Source: CAVORB01 sp963698495
GTDB lineage: Bacteria; Pseudomonadota; Gammaproteobacteria; Chromatiales; Chromatiaceae
Length of the DNA: 64,000 nt
NCBI GenBank assembly: GCA_963698495.1
Contig: CAVORB010000013.1
Span: 124,001-188,000, forward strand
Direction of reading: 5' to 3'
Part shown: positions 43,395 to 51,956 of the stretch, in pieces
How the letters are laid out: every line of letters starts with the position of its first letter
Position numbering within the stretch: the stretch's first letter is position 1
Translations under genes and position numbers: made by a program
Notes under the pieces: model-generated
The model's database searches: none
The model's input: only the letters and a program-made list of their open reading frames with translations
Told to the model about the DNA's origin: nothing

Positions 43395-44129
43395 ATGAAA
43401 AAAGCGTGCCTTCTGGTTTGTCTGTTTGCCCTCAGCGGCTGCGGCTTCAAGGTCGGGCTCATCAATGAGCCGCGGGTATCCGGCAGTTTCGGCGCACCCG
43501 CGAACGTGACGGTCTACCGGGAGGGGTCCATCATGGGCTTTCCGGTCCCGATGACCTTCCTGATCGACGGCAGGGAAATCTATGGCCTATGGGGGGGGGA
43601 AGAATACTCGTTCCAGCTTGATCCCGGAGAGTACGTCTTCGGCTATTTCCTGGGGTTGAACGAATGCCGGCGATGGGGGCTGATCGAGCCGGGTCGAAAC
43701 TACCGCATCAGACTCGCCCCGGTCTGCGTCATCGAGAGCGAGCTCGTGGGCGGTGGTCAGGACATCATCGGCAACTACACCATCGATCTCGCCAGCGATG
43801 AGTTCGATTTCGGCAGCGCCCGGCTCACGCCCGACATGAAATACGCCCTCGACGACCTCGCCCGCCGTGTCAGGGCCAGCGCGGGCTTGGAGCAGCTGAC
43901 GATCATCGGTCACACCGATTCAGTCGGGAGCAGCGAATACAACTACGGTCTCGGCTTGCGCCGGGCCGAAGCGAGCAAGCGCTACCTGGTGTCCGTAGGC
44001 GGGCTCGATCCGGCGAACATCCGCACCGCGAGCGCGGGCGCGAGCGAACCGGTGGCGAGCAACGACACCGCGGAGGGCCGGGCTAAGAACCGCCGCATCG
44101 AGATCCGCGCGGAGCTCTACCAAGGCTGA
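43395..44129 (+). CDS. OmpA-family lipoprotein
   Basis: A 244-residue protein with lipobox LFALSGC (lipidated cysteine near residue 16). The N-terminal domain (residues 30-125) contains a segment resembling DUF2846-like carbohydrate or lipid adaptors (VTVYREGSIMGFPVPMTFLIDGREI). The C-terminal OmpA/MotB peptidoglycan-binding domain shows LTIIGHTDSVGSSEYNYGLGLRRAEASKRYLV and AEGRAKNRRIEI. It should tether membrane to cell wall. It precedes the MCE transporter operon by 96 bases, same strand. Confidence 0.88.
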   Translation: MKKACLLVCLFALSGCGFKVGLINEPRVSGSFGAPANVTVYREGSIMGFPVPMTFLIDGREIYGLWGGEEYSFQLDPGEYVFGYFLGLNECRRWGLIEPGRNYRIRLAPVCVIESELVGGGQDIIGNYTIDLASDEFDFGSARLTPDMKYALDDLARRVRASAGLEQLTIIGHTDSVGSSEYNYGLGLRRAEASKRYLVSVGGLDPANIRTASAGASEPVASNDTAEGRAKNRRIEIRAELYQG

Positions 44130-44225
44130 GGCTGATCCAACGCCGCCCGGCGGCGGCGCGATCCTGCCGGAGCCCTTGCCCACCGCGGGTTAGGGCTTGG
44201 CGCACAATGGCTCTACAATCCGCCC

Positions 44226-45029
44226 ATGCCCGCGCCCGCACAGCTCGAGATCCCGGCCCCCCCGAGGCGCCCGTTCGCCGGCCCGACCGGCCCTCTCGAG
44301 CAAATCGGTTTCGCCGCCGTTTGCCTGAGGACCTGCCTGGCCCTCTATCTCGGCATTCTGCTCGGACGCGCCCGTCTGGACCTGCCTGCCTTCGCCTCCG
44401 CGCTGCGCCAGGCCGGCCTGTCCATTCTCCCGGCCATCACCCTGGTCACGGCGGCCGTGGGCCTGATTCTGGGCAACCAGACCGCCGCCCTGCTGATGCG
44501 GTTCGATCTCCCGCAGCTGGTCCTCACGACCATCGCCGACACCGTGCTCATGGAACTGCTGCCCATCCTGGTGGGCATCCTGGTGGCCGGCCGCGCGGGG
44601 GTTGCCCTCGCCGTCCGACAGGCGGGGCTGGCGGCCAGCGGCGAGATGGACGGCCTGCTCGTGAACGGGATCAACCCGATCCAGTTCACCGTCGGCCCGA
44701 CCCTGCTGGCCATGCTGTTGATGTCCTTCGCCTTCGTCGTCTGGGGAACGCTCGTCACCTTCACCTCGGCGATCCTCTGGCTGTGGGGCGTCGGCGGGAT
44801 TCCCCCGACCCTCTTCCTGGACGCCGTGCGGCAGGCCCTCACCCCCGCGGACCTGCTCGAGGCGGTGGCCAAACCCCAGTTGTTCGCCCTGCTGATCGCG
44901 CTGATCGCCACCGTGAACGGCACGATGGCGGGACGAGACGCCGGGGGCGCCGCCCGAGCCGCGACCAGGACCATGATCGGCGCCGTAACGGCCATTCTGC
45001 TCACTGACCTGATCTTCGTCCTGGCCTGA
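44226..45029 (+). CDS. mlaE: MlaE-type ABC transporter permease
   Basis: A 267-residue membrane protein of the MlaE/PqiA-associated permease family, with about five helices. Family features include ILPAITLVTAAVGLILGNQTAALL, ILVAGRAGVALAVRQAGL and GLLVNGINPIQFTVGPTLLAML, the latter at the family's conserved P-x-A core. It forms the inner-membrane channel of a phospholipid transporter with the next gene's ATPase. ATG 44226. Confidence 0.87.
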   Translation: MPAPAQLEIPAPPRRPFAGPTGPLEQIGFAAVCLRTCLALYLGILLGRARLDLPAFASALRQAGLSILPAITLVTAAVGLILGNQTAALLMRFDLPQLVLTTIADTVLMELLPILVGILVAGRAGVALAVRQAGLAASGEMDGLLVNGINPIQFTVGPTLLAMLLMSFAFVVWGTLVTFTSAILWLWGVGGIPPTLFLDAVRQALTPADLLEAVAKPQLFALLIALIATVNGTMAGRDAGGAARAATRTMIGAVTAILLTDLIFVLA

Positions 45030-45039
45030 GGTTTCGCCG

Positions 45040-45780
45040 GTGGAGCACGCGCTGGAGATGGAGAACGTCTTCCAACATGTCGGCAATCATTGTGCCTTGT
45101 CGGGGATCTCCCTCGTCCTCGAGGCCGGACATTGGCTGCTCCTGGTCGGCCCCAACGGGGCCGGAAAGAGCCTGCTGACGCGCCTGATCCTCGGCCTCGA
45201 TGCGCCGTCCGCCGGCCGCATCAGGGTCTTCGGGCAGGATCTGGGCTCGCTCGACGACCGGGCCATGCGCCGCCTGCGCCGAGACCTGCTCGGCGCGGTG
45301 CTCCAGGGCGGTTCCCTGCTGGAGGATCTGACGGTCCTCGAGAACCTGCTGCTGCCCCTGCGCGATCTGCCATTGACGCAGGCCGAGATGGCCCGCGCCG
45401 CGCGCCTGGCCATGACCCAGCTGCAGCTCGACGGCATGGAAAACCACCTGCCGCGTTCCCTGTCCCTGGGCCAGCGGCGCCGGGTGGAGCTGGCCCGTGC
45501 CCTGATCCACGCGCCCAAGCTCCTGATCTGGGACGGGCTCACGGACGGCCTGGATCCGGCCAGTGCAACCGAGATCCTGGGTCTGCTGCGCGAGTTGCAG
45601 AAAACCAGGAACTTGAGCCTGATTGCCACCGAGAACAGCACCGACCTGCCCTTCGCCGAGGCCGAGCGCGTGGCGGTGATGGACCGCGGACGCATTCTGT
45701 TCGACGGCCCGCCGTCCTTGCTCGCAAAAGCGACGGATGAGCGCCTGGAGCTTCGCTACGTCCTGCGGGGCAGGCCATGA
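45040..45780 (+). CDS. MlaF-like ABC ATPase with degenerate catalytic residues
   Basis: A 246-residue nucleotide-binding domain starting at GTG 45040. Walker A GPNGAGKS (37-44), Q-loop Q89 and signature LSLGQ (141-145) are present. Walker B reads LLIWDGLTDGLD: D165 is kept but the catalytic glutamate is G166 (GGG at 45535-45537). The H-loop reads IATENS, with E198 (45631-45633) where histidine is expected. The protein may bind ATP but should hydrolyse it poorly. It sits between the permease and MCE genes and overlaps the latter by ATGA. Confidence 0.87.
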   Translation: MEHALEMENVFQHVGNHCALSGISLVLEAGHWLLLVGPNGAGKSLLTRLILGLDAPSAGRIRVFGQDLGSLDDRAMRRLRRDLLGAVLQGGSLLEDLTVLENLLLPLRDLPLTQAEMARAARLAMTQLQLDGMENHLPRSLSLGQRRRVELARALIHAPKLLIWDGLTDGLDPASATEILGLLRELQKTRNLSLIATENSTDLPFAEAERVAVMDRGRILFDGPPSLLAKATDERLELRYVLRGRP

Positions 45781-46871
45781 GCCGGCTGGAACGGCTCTAT
45801 TCGCCTCCCGAGATCGGCGCGCCCGGCAAACGCGCGGCGGACCGGCACCGGCGTGACCTGATGCTGGCGGGCCTGTTCGTGCTCGCCATGGCGGCCGTAA
45901 CCCTCGGTGTCCTGGCCATCCTGATCCCCGGCCTGTTCGGCGGCGCTTACCGATTGAATGCCTACTTCACCGACGCGTCCGGGCTCTCGACGGGAACCCA
46001 GGTCATCCAGGGCGGATACGTCATCGGTATCGTCGAGTCGATGAGACCCGTGTTCGCTGACCGGGATGCGGTTGAAGCGGGCCGCTGCCCGCCGCCCGAG
46101 GAGGAAGCGGTCCCGAGACCGCGCCCGGTGCCTTGCTTCCGCGCGACCTTGCGCATCCGGCACGGTTGGCCGATCCCCGAGGACAGCCTCGCCCAGCCGG
46201 GCTCCGCGGGGCTGCTCCAGGGCGATGCGATCAAGATCCAGCCCGGAACCGCGAACCAACTGCTCGCCGATGGCGGCGTGATCGCCTCCACCCTCAGGGA
46301 GACGAATCTCATGACGCAGCTCGGGGCGCTGACGGATTCGCTCCAGTCGCTGGTGGACGAGACCATCGCGCCGGCGCTCGCGAGCATTCAGCAGCAGATC
46401 AAGACCATCGAGGACCTGCTCGGCACCGGCGGGGACAATGCCGAGAACCGGGACCGCCTGGCGGGCGTGTTCGAGAACCTGCAGCAGCTCTCCGCCGAGA
46501 TCACGCGGGCGGTCAACCCGGAGCAGCTCAAGGCCATCATGACGGCGGTCGAGCGGCTGTCGGAGAACCTGGCCCAGGTCTCCGCAGGTCTTCCGGGTCA
46601 GACCGCGGACGTCCAGCGCACGGTCAAGAACTACGGTGACCTCGCGGTCGATATCCGCGGCCTGGTGAACGACAACCGGCCGGCGATCGAGCGCTCCCTG
46701 GACGACGCCCAGTACCTGATGCAAGAGCTGGCGGCGACCCTAACGCCGATCCTCACCAACATCGAGGACGCCACACGCGACCTGTCCGCCCTGGCGCGCG
46801 ACCTGCGCAACAATCCGGCGGTCATCATCAGGGGCCGCGAGCAGGAGGAGCAGACGCCGTGGTTCCGCTGA
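45777..46871 (+). CDS. mlaD: MCE-domain (MlaD-like) lipid-binding protein
   Basis: A 364-residue protein with one N-terminal membrane anchor (residues 28-52, LMLAGLFVLAMAAVTLGVLAIL) and an MCE domain (residues about 57-165) beginning YRLNAYFTDASGLSTGTQV. A Cys/Pro/Glu-rich insert (CPPPEEEAVPRPRPVPC) interrupts it. A long helical region follows, as in tunnel-forming MCE proteins. It receives lipid from the permease complex in the periplasm. Its start overlaps the ATPase stop, and its end overlaps the lipoprotein gene by 13 bases. Confidence 0.88.
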   Translation: MSRLERLYSPPEIGAPGKRAADRHRRDLMLAGLFVLAMAAVTLGVLAILIPGLFGGAYRLNAYFTDASGLSTGTQVIQGGYVIGIVESMRPVFADRDAVEAGRCPPPEEEAVPRPRPVPCFRATLRIRHGWPIPEDSLAQPGSAGLLQGDAIKIQPGTANQLLADGGVIASTLRETNLMTQLGALTDSLQSLVDETIAPALASIQQQIKTIEDLLGTGGDNAENRDRLAGVFENLQQLSAEITRAVNPEQLKAIMTAVERLSENLAQVSAGLPGQTADVQRTVKNYGDLAVDIRGLVNDNRPAIERSLDDAQYLMQELAATLTPILTNIEDATRDLSALARDLRNNPAVIIRGREQEEQTPWFR

Positions 46872-47473
46872 CCTTCCGTCGTTATCTCCCCCCGATCATC
46901 GCGGCCCTGCTGCTGGCCGCCTGCGGCGCGCCGGAGCCCGCCAGCCGGGACCGCTTTTTCGCCCTGGAGCCGACCGCGGCCGTCACGCCCGGAAGGCGTG
47001 CGGAGGGCGGTACCCTGCTGGTGAACGACCTCGCGGCCCGGGGCTTCCTTGGGGGCCGCCAGATCGTCTACCGCACCGCGGAGGAGCCGCTGGAGGTGAA
47101 ACGCTACCCCTTGTTGCTGTGGGAAGAGCCGCCAGGCAGAGCGCTCGCCCACGCGCTGACCACCGCCCTGCGGGAGGCGCGCCGGTTCGAGCTTGTGATC
47201 ACCCCGGCGCAGCGGGCCCGTTCCGACTATCTGCTCGGCGGCGAGGTCACGCGTTTCGAGCATCTCCCGACCGACCGTCCGCCGCGCGTCAGGGCGGAGC
47301 TCACCCTCACCCTGCTAAGCGGCGACGACCGCCGCTCCCTGTTATCCAAAGGCTACGCAGGGGAAGAGCCGACCATCGAGAGCACCCCGGAGGGCATGGT
47401 GCAGGCCTTCGACCGGTTGAGCGGTCGCTTGATCGCGGAGGCGGTGCGCGACATCCACGCCCTGCGGCGATGA
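46859..47473 (+). CDS. PqiC-like ABC transport auxiliary lipoprotein
   Basis: A 204-residue lipoprotein (ALLLAAC, cysteine near residue 21) of the auxiliary component family that partners MCE transporters at the outer membrane. Recognisable features are DRFFALEPT, RQIVYRTAEEPLEVKRYPLLLWEEPP and SDYLLGGEVTRFEHL. GTG 46859 with GGAGGAG about ten bases upstream. Fourth and last gene of the transporter operon; its 3' end overlaps the convergent AgcS frame by 121 bases. Confidence 0.88.
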   Translation: MVPLTFRRYLPPIIAALLLAACGAPEPASRDRFFALEPTAAVTPGRRAEGGTLLVNDLAARGFLGGRQIVYRTAEEPLEVKRYPLLLWEEPPGRALAHALTTALREARRFELVITPAQRARSDYLLGGEVTRFEHLPTDRPPRVRAELTLTLLSGDDRRSLLSKGYAGEEPTIESTPEGMVQAFDRLSGRLIAEAVRDIHALRR

Positions 47474-48900
47474 GCCGGCGCCCAGCGTCGAGCGCGCCCG
47501 CGCCAGATCTTCAGGCCCGCTGCCCGCGCGCCCGCTCGCAGCCCCGAGAAGTAACGCCGGGCTGCATCCTTGACCTTGGGCGCCAGCAACAGGGCGGAGA
47601 CCATGGTCGGTATCGCCATCAGGGCAAAGGCGCCGTCGATGATGCCGATGGCGGCCTCCAGCGTGACCACCGCGGCCAGGACGATGAACAGGACGTAGAC
47701 CCATCGGTACCAGTCCTGGCGCTCGGCGCCGAAGAGGAAGCCGAAGCACTTGGTCCCGTAGTAAGAGTAGGTGAAGAGGGTGGTGACGCCGAAGCAAACC
47801 ACCGAGACCACGATGATCAGGTGGCCAACGGGCCCGAGCACCTCGCCGAAGGCCGCCGCGGTCAGGGTCACGCCGCTGGCGCCGCTGGTCTGCCAGGCCC
47901 CCGAGAGCAGGATCATCAACGCCGTGGCCGTGCAGATGACCAGGGTATCGATGATGGGCCCCAGCATCGCCACCAGCCCCTCCCGCACCGGCTCGCGGGT
48001 CCTCGCCGCCCCGTGGGCCAGCGCCTCGGTGCCGATGCCCGCCTCGTTGGAGAAGGTCCCGCGCTGGACCCCGTAGAGGATCACGCTCCCTAGCGCGCCG
48101 CCTGCGGCCGCCGTGCCGGTGAAGGCGTCCTGCACGATCAGGGCGAGCGCGCCGGGTACCCGCTCGAGATTGAGCAGCAGGCCGACCGCGGCCCCGCCGC
48201 AATAGAGCAGGGTCATGAAAGGGACGAGCCGGCTGGAGACCGCCGCGAGGCGCTGCAGCCCCCCGAACACGACCAGCGCCGTCAACACGGCGAGGACGAT
48301 GCCCGCGCCCAGGTTGAAGGCAAACCCGTCCCGGCCGTCGGCGAGCAGACCCGCAGGGACGAAGACCACCTCGCGCAGAACCTGAACCAGCTGATTGGCC
48401 CCGAACGCGGGCAGGCAACCGATGAGCCCCGCGACGCTGAAGAGATAGGCGAGCGGCAGCCAGCGCCGTCCGAGCCCCTCGCGGATGACGTACATGGGAC
48501 CACCCTGCAGATGTCCGCGGCTGTCCGGCCCCCGGTAAAGCACCGCCAGGGTGCAGGTGAAGAACTTGGTGGCGACGCCGACGATCGCGCTCATCCACAT
48601 CCAGAACACCGCCCCGGGTCCGCCGACGGCGATGGCCAGGGCGACCCCGCCGATGTTGCCCATGCCGATGGTCCCGGCCAGGGCCGATGACAGGGCCTGG
48701 AAATGTGTGACGTCACCAGGGGCAAGCTGGTCATCGTAACGCCCCCTCAGCAGGTCCCAGGCGTGGGGGAGATAGCGCAGCGGCACCAGGCGGGAGTAGA
48801 GCAGGAAAAAGGTACCGCCGCCGAGCAGGAGCACCAGCAGCCAGGGCCCCCAGGCCAGCTCGGCGAACCGGGTGGCGGCGTCATGAAAGAGGTCGAGCAT
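47353..48900 (-). CDS. Sodium:alanine symporter (AgcS family)
   Basis: A 515-residue protein with about eleven membrane helices. AgcS hallmarks are GTIGMGNIGGVALAIAVGGPGAVFWMWMSAIVG, YRGPDSRGHLQGGPMYVIREGLG and QRGTFSNEAGIGTEALAHGAA. It imports alanine or glycine with sodium. The last 50 residues (after about residue 465) are basic and unlike the family, and run antisense into the lipoprotein gene; a shifted or lost stop is possible. Confidence 0.9.
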   Translation of the reverse strand: MLDLFHDAATRFAELAWGPWLLVLLLGGGTFFLLYSRLVPLRYLPHAWDLLRGRYDDQLAPGDVTHFQALSSALAGTIGMGNIGGVALAIAVGGPGAVFWMWMSAIVGVATKFFTCTLAVLYRGPDSRGHLQGGPMYVIREGLGRRWLPLAYLFSVAGLIGCLPAFGANQLVQVLREVVFVPAGLLADGRDGFAFNLGAGIVLAVLTALVVFGGLQRLAAVSSRLVPFMTLLYCGGAAVGLLLNLERVPGALALIVQDAFTGTAAAGGALGSVILYGVQRGTFSNEAGIGTEALAHGAARTREPVREGLVAMLGPIIDTLVICTATALMILLSGAWQTSGASGVTLTAAAFGEVLGPVGHLIIVVSVVCFGVTTLFTYSYYGTKCFGFLFGAERQDWYRWVYVLFIVLAAVVTLEAAIGIIDGAFALMAIPTMVSALLLAPKVKDAARRYFSGLRAGARAAGLKIWRGRARRWAPAHRRRAWMSRTASAIKRPLNRSKACTMPSGVLSMVGSSPA

Positions 48901-48949
48901 GGCGCATTCTGCACGCCGCGCGTCGCGGTGCGCAAACCCGGCGGGGAGG

Positions 48950-49912
48950 TCAGACGACGCGGTTTCTGGAGATGCCGCCCGTGAAGGCCCGGATGTTCGC
49001 CGCCACCTCGTCGATCAACCGCTGGCGGGACTCGCGGCTCGCCCAGGCGGTGTGCGGGGTGACGATCAGGTTCGGGAGGGAGAGATCGAGCAGCGGGTTG
49101 CCGTCCCGCGGGGGCTCGACCGTGAGGACGTCCACGGCGGCGCCGCCGATCACGCCCCGGCGCAGCGCATCGGCCAGCGCCCGCTCGTCCACGATGCCGC
49201 CGCGGGCGGTGTTGATCAGAAGGGCATCGGGGCGCATCAGGGCCAGCTCGGCCGCCCCGATCAGGTTGCGGGTGGTCTCCGTCAGGGGGCAATGGAGACT
49301 GAGGACGTCCACCCGCGGGAGCAGATCCGCAAGCGGCAACCGCCCCGGCTCGGCGGGGCCGCCCGGGCGTTGCGCGACCAGGACCTGCATGCCGAAGGCC
49401 TCCGCGACCTTCGCCACCCCCCGGCCCAGCTCGCCGTAACCGACGATGCCCAGGGTGAGGCTTGCCAGCTCGCGAATCGGGTAGTCGAGCAGGCAGAATT
49501 GATCGCTTCGGGCCCAAGCGCCGTCGCGGACCGCCTGTTGGTATTCCGCAAGGCGCGTGGCATGGGCCAGCATCAGGGCGAACACGTGCTGGACCACCGC
49601 CGGCGTGGCATAGGCGGTGACGTTCGAGACCGCGATGCCAAGCTCGCGCGCCGCCTCCAGATCCACGTTGTTGGTGCCGGTCGCGGCCACGCACACCAAG
49701 CTCAGCGACGGGGTCGAGCGGAGGTGATCCCGGTCCAGCACCACCTTGTTCGTGACCACCACCTCGGCTCCGGCAAGCCGGTCTCCCGTCTGCTCCGGCG
49801 GTGTGCGCTCGTGCAGGGTCCAGGCACCGCAGGCGCCGCGCAAGGCCGCCAGGTCCACGTCTCCGCGATCAATGGTGGCGAGGTCCAGCAGGACGCCGCG
49901 CGCGGGCTTCAC
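48950..49912 (-). CDS. D-2-hydroxyacid dehydrogenase (glycerate/hydroxypyruvate type)
   Basis: A 320-residue NAD-dependent oxidoreductase; GTG 49912 (VKPARGVLLD) chosen as the start after the cytochrome c' gene. NAD motif GYGELGRGVAKVAEAFGM, catalytic arginine in NTARGGIVD, glutamate in VEPPRDGNPL and histidine in TPHTAWAS. Likely reduces hydroxypyruvate or glyoxylate. It lies 28 bases downstream of the cytochrome gene on the same strand. Confidence 0.9.
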   Translation of the reverse strand: MKPARGVLLDLATIDRGDVDLAALRGACGAWTLHERTPPEQTGDRLAGAEVVVTNKVVLDRDHLRSTPSLSLVCVAATGTNNVDLEAARELGIAVSNVTAYATPAVVQHVFALMLAHATRLAEYQQAVRDGAWARSDQFCLLDYPIRELASLTLGIVGYGELGRGVAKVAEAFGMQVLVAQRPGGPAEPGRLPLADLLPRVDVLSLHCPLTETTRNLIGAAELALMRPDALLINTARGGIVDERALADALRRGVIGGAAVDVLTVEPPRDGNPLLDLSLPNLIVTPHTAWASRESRQRLIDEVAANIRAFTGGISRNRVV

Positions 49913-49940
49913 GAGCTTGGTCCAGGTCGGCTCAGGGCCG

Positions 49941-50381
49941 TCAATCCTTGAAGTCGTCGTGGCAGCCCTTGCAGGTCTTGGCGGTTGCGCCAAACTGCTC
50001 CTTCATTGCCGCCTCGTCACCCCCGGCGGCAACCTCGGCGAGCTTGGCCGACTGCTCTCCCAGTGCCTGGTGCTTGTCCTGGAATTTCTTGAAATCGAGC
50101 CAGATCTCCTCGCGGGCATCGCTCTCGTCGTTGATCGAGTCCTCGGGGAAGGCGGCCATCAGCTCCAGCTGGGCGGCGGCGGCGAGGTCCTTGGCGTGGC
50201 GGGCAAAGACGGCGGCGTCGAACTCGGTCTTGCCCTTCACCATGTCCCGCATGGAGGTGACGTTCCAGGCGTAGACGTTCATCACCGCCTGCCGGTAGTC
50301 AACGGCCTTCTCCGCATCGGCCTGGGCACCGACCGAGAACAACAGGATGGCGGGCGCTGCAAAGTGACGGATCGTCGGCAT
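49941..50381 (-). CDS. Cytochrome c' (class II c-type cytochrome)
   Basis: ATG 50381 follows AAGGAGATCCAAT. The 146-residue protein has a signal peptide (FAAPAILLFSVGAQADA), four predicted helices and a single C-terminal heme site C137-K-G-C140-H141. This matches periplasmic cytochrome c', which binds NO or related gases with a five-coordinate heme. The alternative upstream start at 50531 lacks an RBS. Confidence 0.9.
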   Translation of the reverse strand: MPTIRHFAAPAILLFSVGAQADAEKAVDYRQAVMNVYAWNVTSMRDMVKGKTEFDAAVFARHAKDLAAAAQLELMAAFPEDSINDESDAREEIWLDFKKFQDKHQALGEQSAKLAEVAAGGDEAAMKEQFGATAKTCKGCHDDFKD

Positions 50382-50443
50382 ATTGGATCTCCTTGTGGGT
50401 ATTGATCGAGCCTGCAAACTATGCAGGCCGGCGCGCCCTGTTT

Positions 50444-50857
50444 TCAAGTGACTAAGGCGGGCAGGCGGCCGATCAGGTCCTTCAGCGCCGGCTCGTCCAC
50501 GCGCTCCGCGGCCTCGGCGGTCGTCAGCCACTCGCGGTCGCGAAATGCCTCCGGCCAGTCATCGAGCTCCTGCTCGACGGCCATGGCGTAGACCTCGACG
50601 CGGCAGGTCCCGCCCCACTTCTCGTACTCGTAGCTGCCGAGAGGCGCGGGCAGCACGCGACCATGCAGGCCAGCCTCCTCGAAGGCCTCGTTGGCGGCAG
50701 AGTCGGCGGCGCTCAGGTCCGGCTCGACGACGCCCTTGGGAACGATCCAGCGGCGACGCTTGCGGCTGGTGATCAACAGCACCTCGAGCCCGGAAGGCCC
50801 GGTTCGAAAAGGGATGACCGCCGACTGGCGGTAGAAGTAGTCGGGTTTGGTTTGCAT
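50444..50857 (-). CDS. Nudix hydrolase (variant box)
   Basis: A 137-residue Nudix protein. The box reads GVVEPDLSAADSAANEAFEEAGL: the E-E-x-G-L end is kept, but the first acidic position and the usual R of REUXEE are altered (NEAFEE). Relatives hydrolyse nucleoside-diphosphate-linked substrates; this altered form is seen in a subfamily with KGVVE at the start. Cytoplasmic. ATG 50857. Confidence 0.83.
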   Translation of the reverse strand: MQTKPDYFYRQSAVIPFRTGPSGLEVLLITSRKRRRWIVPKGVVEPDLSAADSAANEAFEEAGLHGRVLPAPLGSYEYEKWGGTCRVEVYAMAVEQELDDWPEAFRDREWLTTAEAAERVDEPALKDLIGRLPALVT

Positions 50858-51056
50858 CGTACGCTGTGGTCGGCAGCAAGGCGGAATGGGAAGGTCCGAA
50901 TTCTAGTGCCCCGGCGGCTCCGGCGATAGGCGAAAGAGGGAGGTCCATGCGCCGCGGCGTGCCCCGAAGCCGCCCTTTTCGCGTTTTGGGCTATACCTCG
51001 TACAACGGACCCGCGAAGGCTCCGGTACCCCGCGCCAACGAGAGGAGAAGAATACG

Positions 51057-51956
51057 ATGGCAAAAGTGATCATCTGCGTCCACGGACGCGCCAACAAGCC
51101 GGAGCCCAAGACGCTCACGAGCTGGTGGACAACCTCGATCAACGAGGGGCTGGAGAGAAACCTGGGGACCAGTCTCGGCGGCATTCCCGTCAAGATGGCC
51201 TATTACAGCGATGTCTGCCACAAGCGGCCGCTGAAGGACAAGGACAACGACGAGCCCTACCTCCCCGCCACGACGGACCCGCAGCGCTATCGGCGGCGCA
51301 TGGTGGACCGCATTCGCGGGACCTTCGGGAACTGGGCCGACAACCCGATCGACTGGTTGGAGGAGAACAGCGCGATCTTCTCCAAGCTGGCCAAGTCCGT
51401 GCTGCGCAAGGTCATGACCGATCTCGGTGACTACTATGGCAACGAGTCCAGGCGCTCCCGCATACAGCAACGGCTGATCGACCTGATCGAGGAGCACAAG
51501 GACGACGAGATCCTGCTGCTCTCCCACTCCATGGGCACCATCGTCGCCTACGACGTGTTGCGGGATCTGGGCCGATCCGAGCAGCACGCGGGGCTCACCA
51601 TCGAGCACCTCGTAACCATGGGCTCGCCGCTCGGCCTGACCGCGGTGAAGGGCAACATCATCGCCGAGCACAATGAACGCCTGCGCACGCCCTCCTGCGT
51701 GTCCCGCACTTGGGTGAACTTCTCAGACCCGCAGGATTACGTCTGTGCGGACAGCCACCTCGCGGACGAGTACGACGAGAACAGCAGGCTGGTCCGCGTG
51801 TGCGATCAGATGGTCTGCAACGAGTACGCGGGAAAGAGCGGCAAGCCCAACGAGCACAAGTCGTTACGGATACCTGCGAACTCCGGAGGTCTCGAAGCTG
51901 ATCGCGCGTTTCCTCTGACCGCTGGCGCGGCCGCCGAACGACTACTCGAACTCTGA
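51057..51956 (+). CDS. Alpha/beta hydrolase, C-terminus frameshifted
   Basis: An AGAGGAGAAGAAT region precedes ATG 51057. The protein has an alpha/beta hydrolase nucleophile elbow LLLSHSMGTIVAYDVL near residue 158 and an oxyanion strand VIICVHGRANKPEP. From EHKS the annotated frame drifts: one extra T near 51864 removes it from the frame reading HKSYGYLRTPEVSKLIARFL, which stops at 51918. The catalytic histidine candidate (EHKS) lies just before the shift. Substrate unknown. Convergent with the response regulator gene, which also has a shift. Confidence 0.75.
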   Translation: MAKVIICVHGRANKPEPKTLTSWWTTSINEGLERNLGTSLGGIPVKMAYYSDVCHKRPLKDKDNDEPYLPATTDPQRYRRRMVDRIRGTFGNWADNPIDWLEENSAIFSKLAKSVLRKVMTDLGDYYGNESRRSRIQQRLIDLIEEHKDDEILLLSHSMGTIVAYDVLRDLGRSEQHAGLTIEHLVTMGSPLGLTAVKGNIIAEHNERLRTPSCVSRTWVNFSDPQDYVCADSHLADEYDENSRLVRVCDQMVCNEYAGKSGKPNEHKSLRIPANSGGLEADRAFPLTAGAAAERLLEL

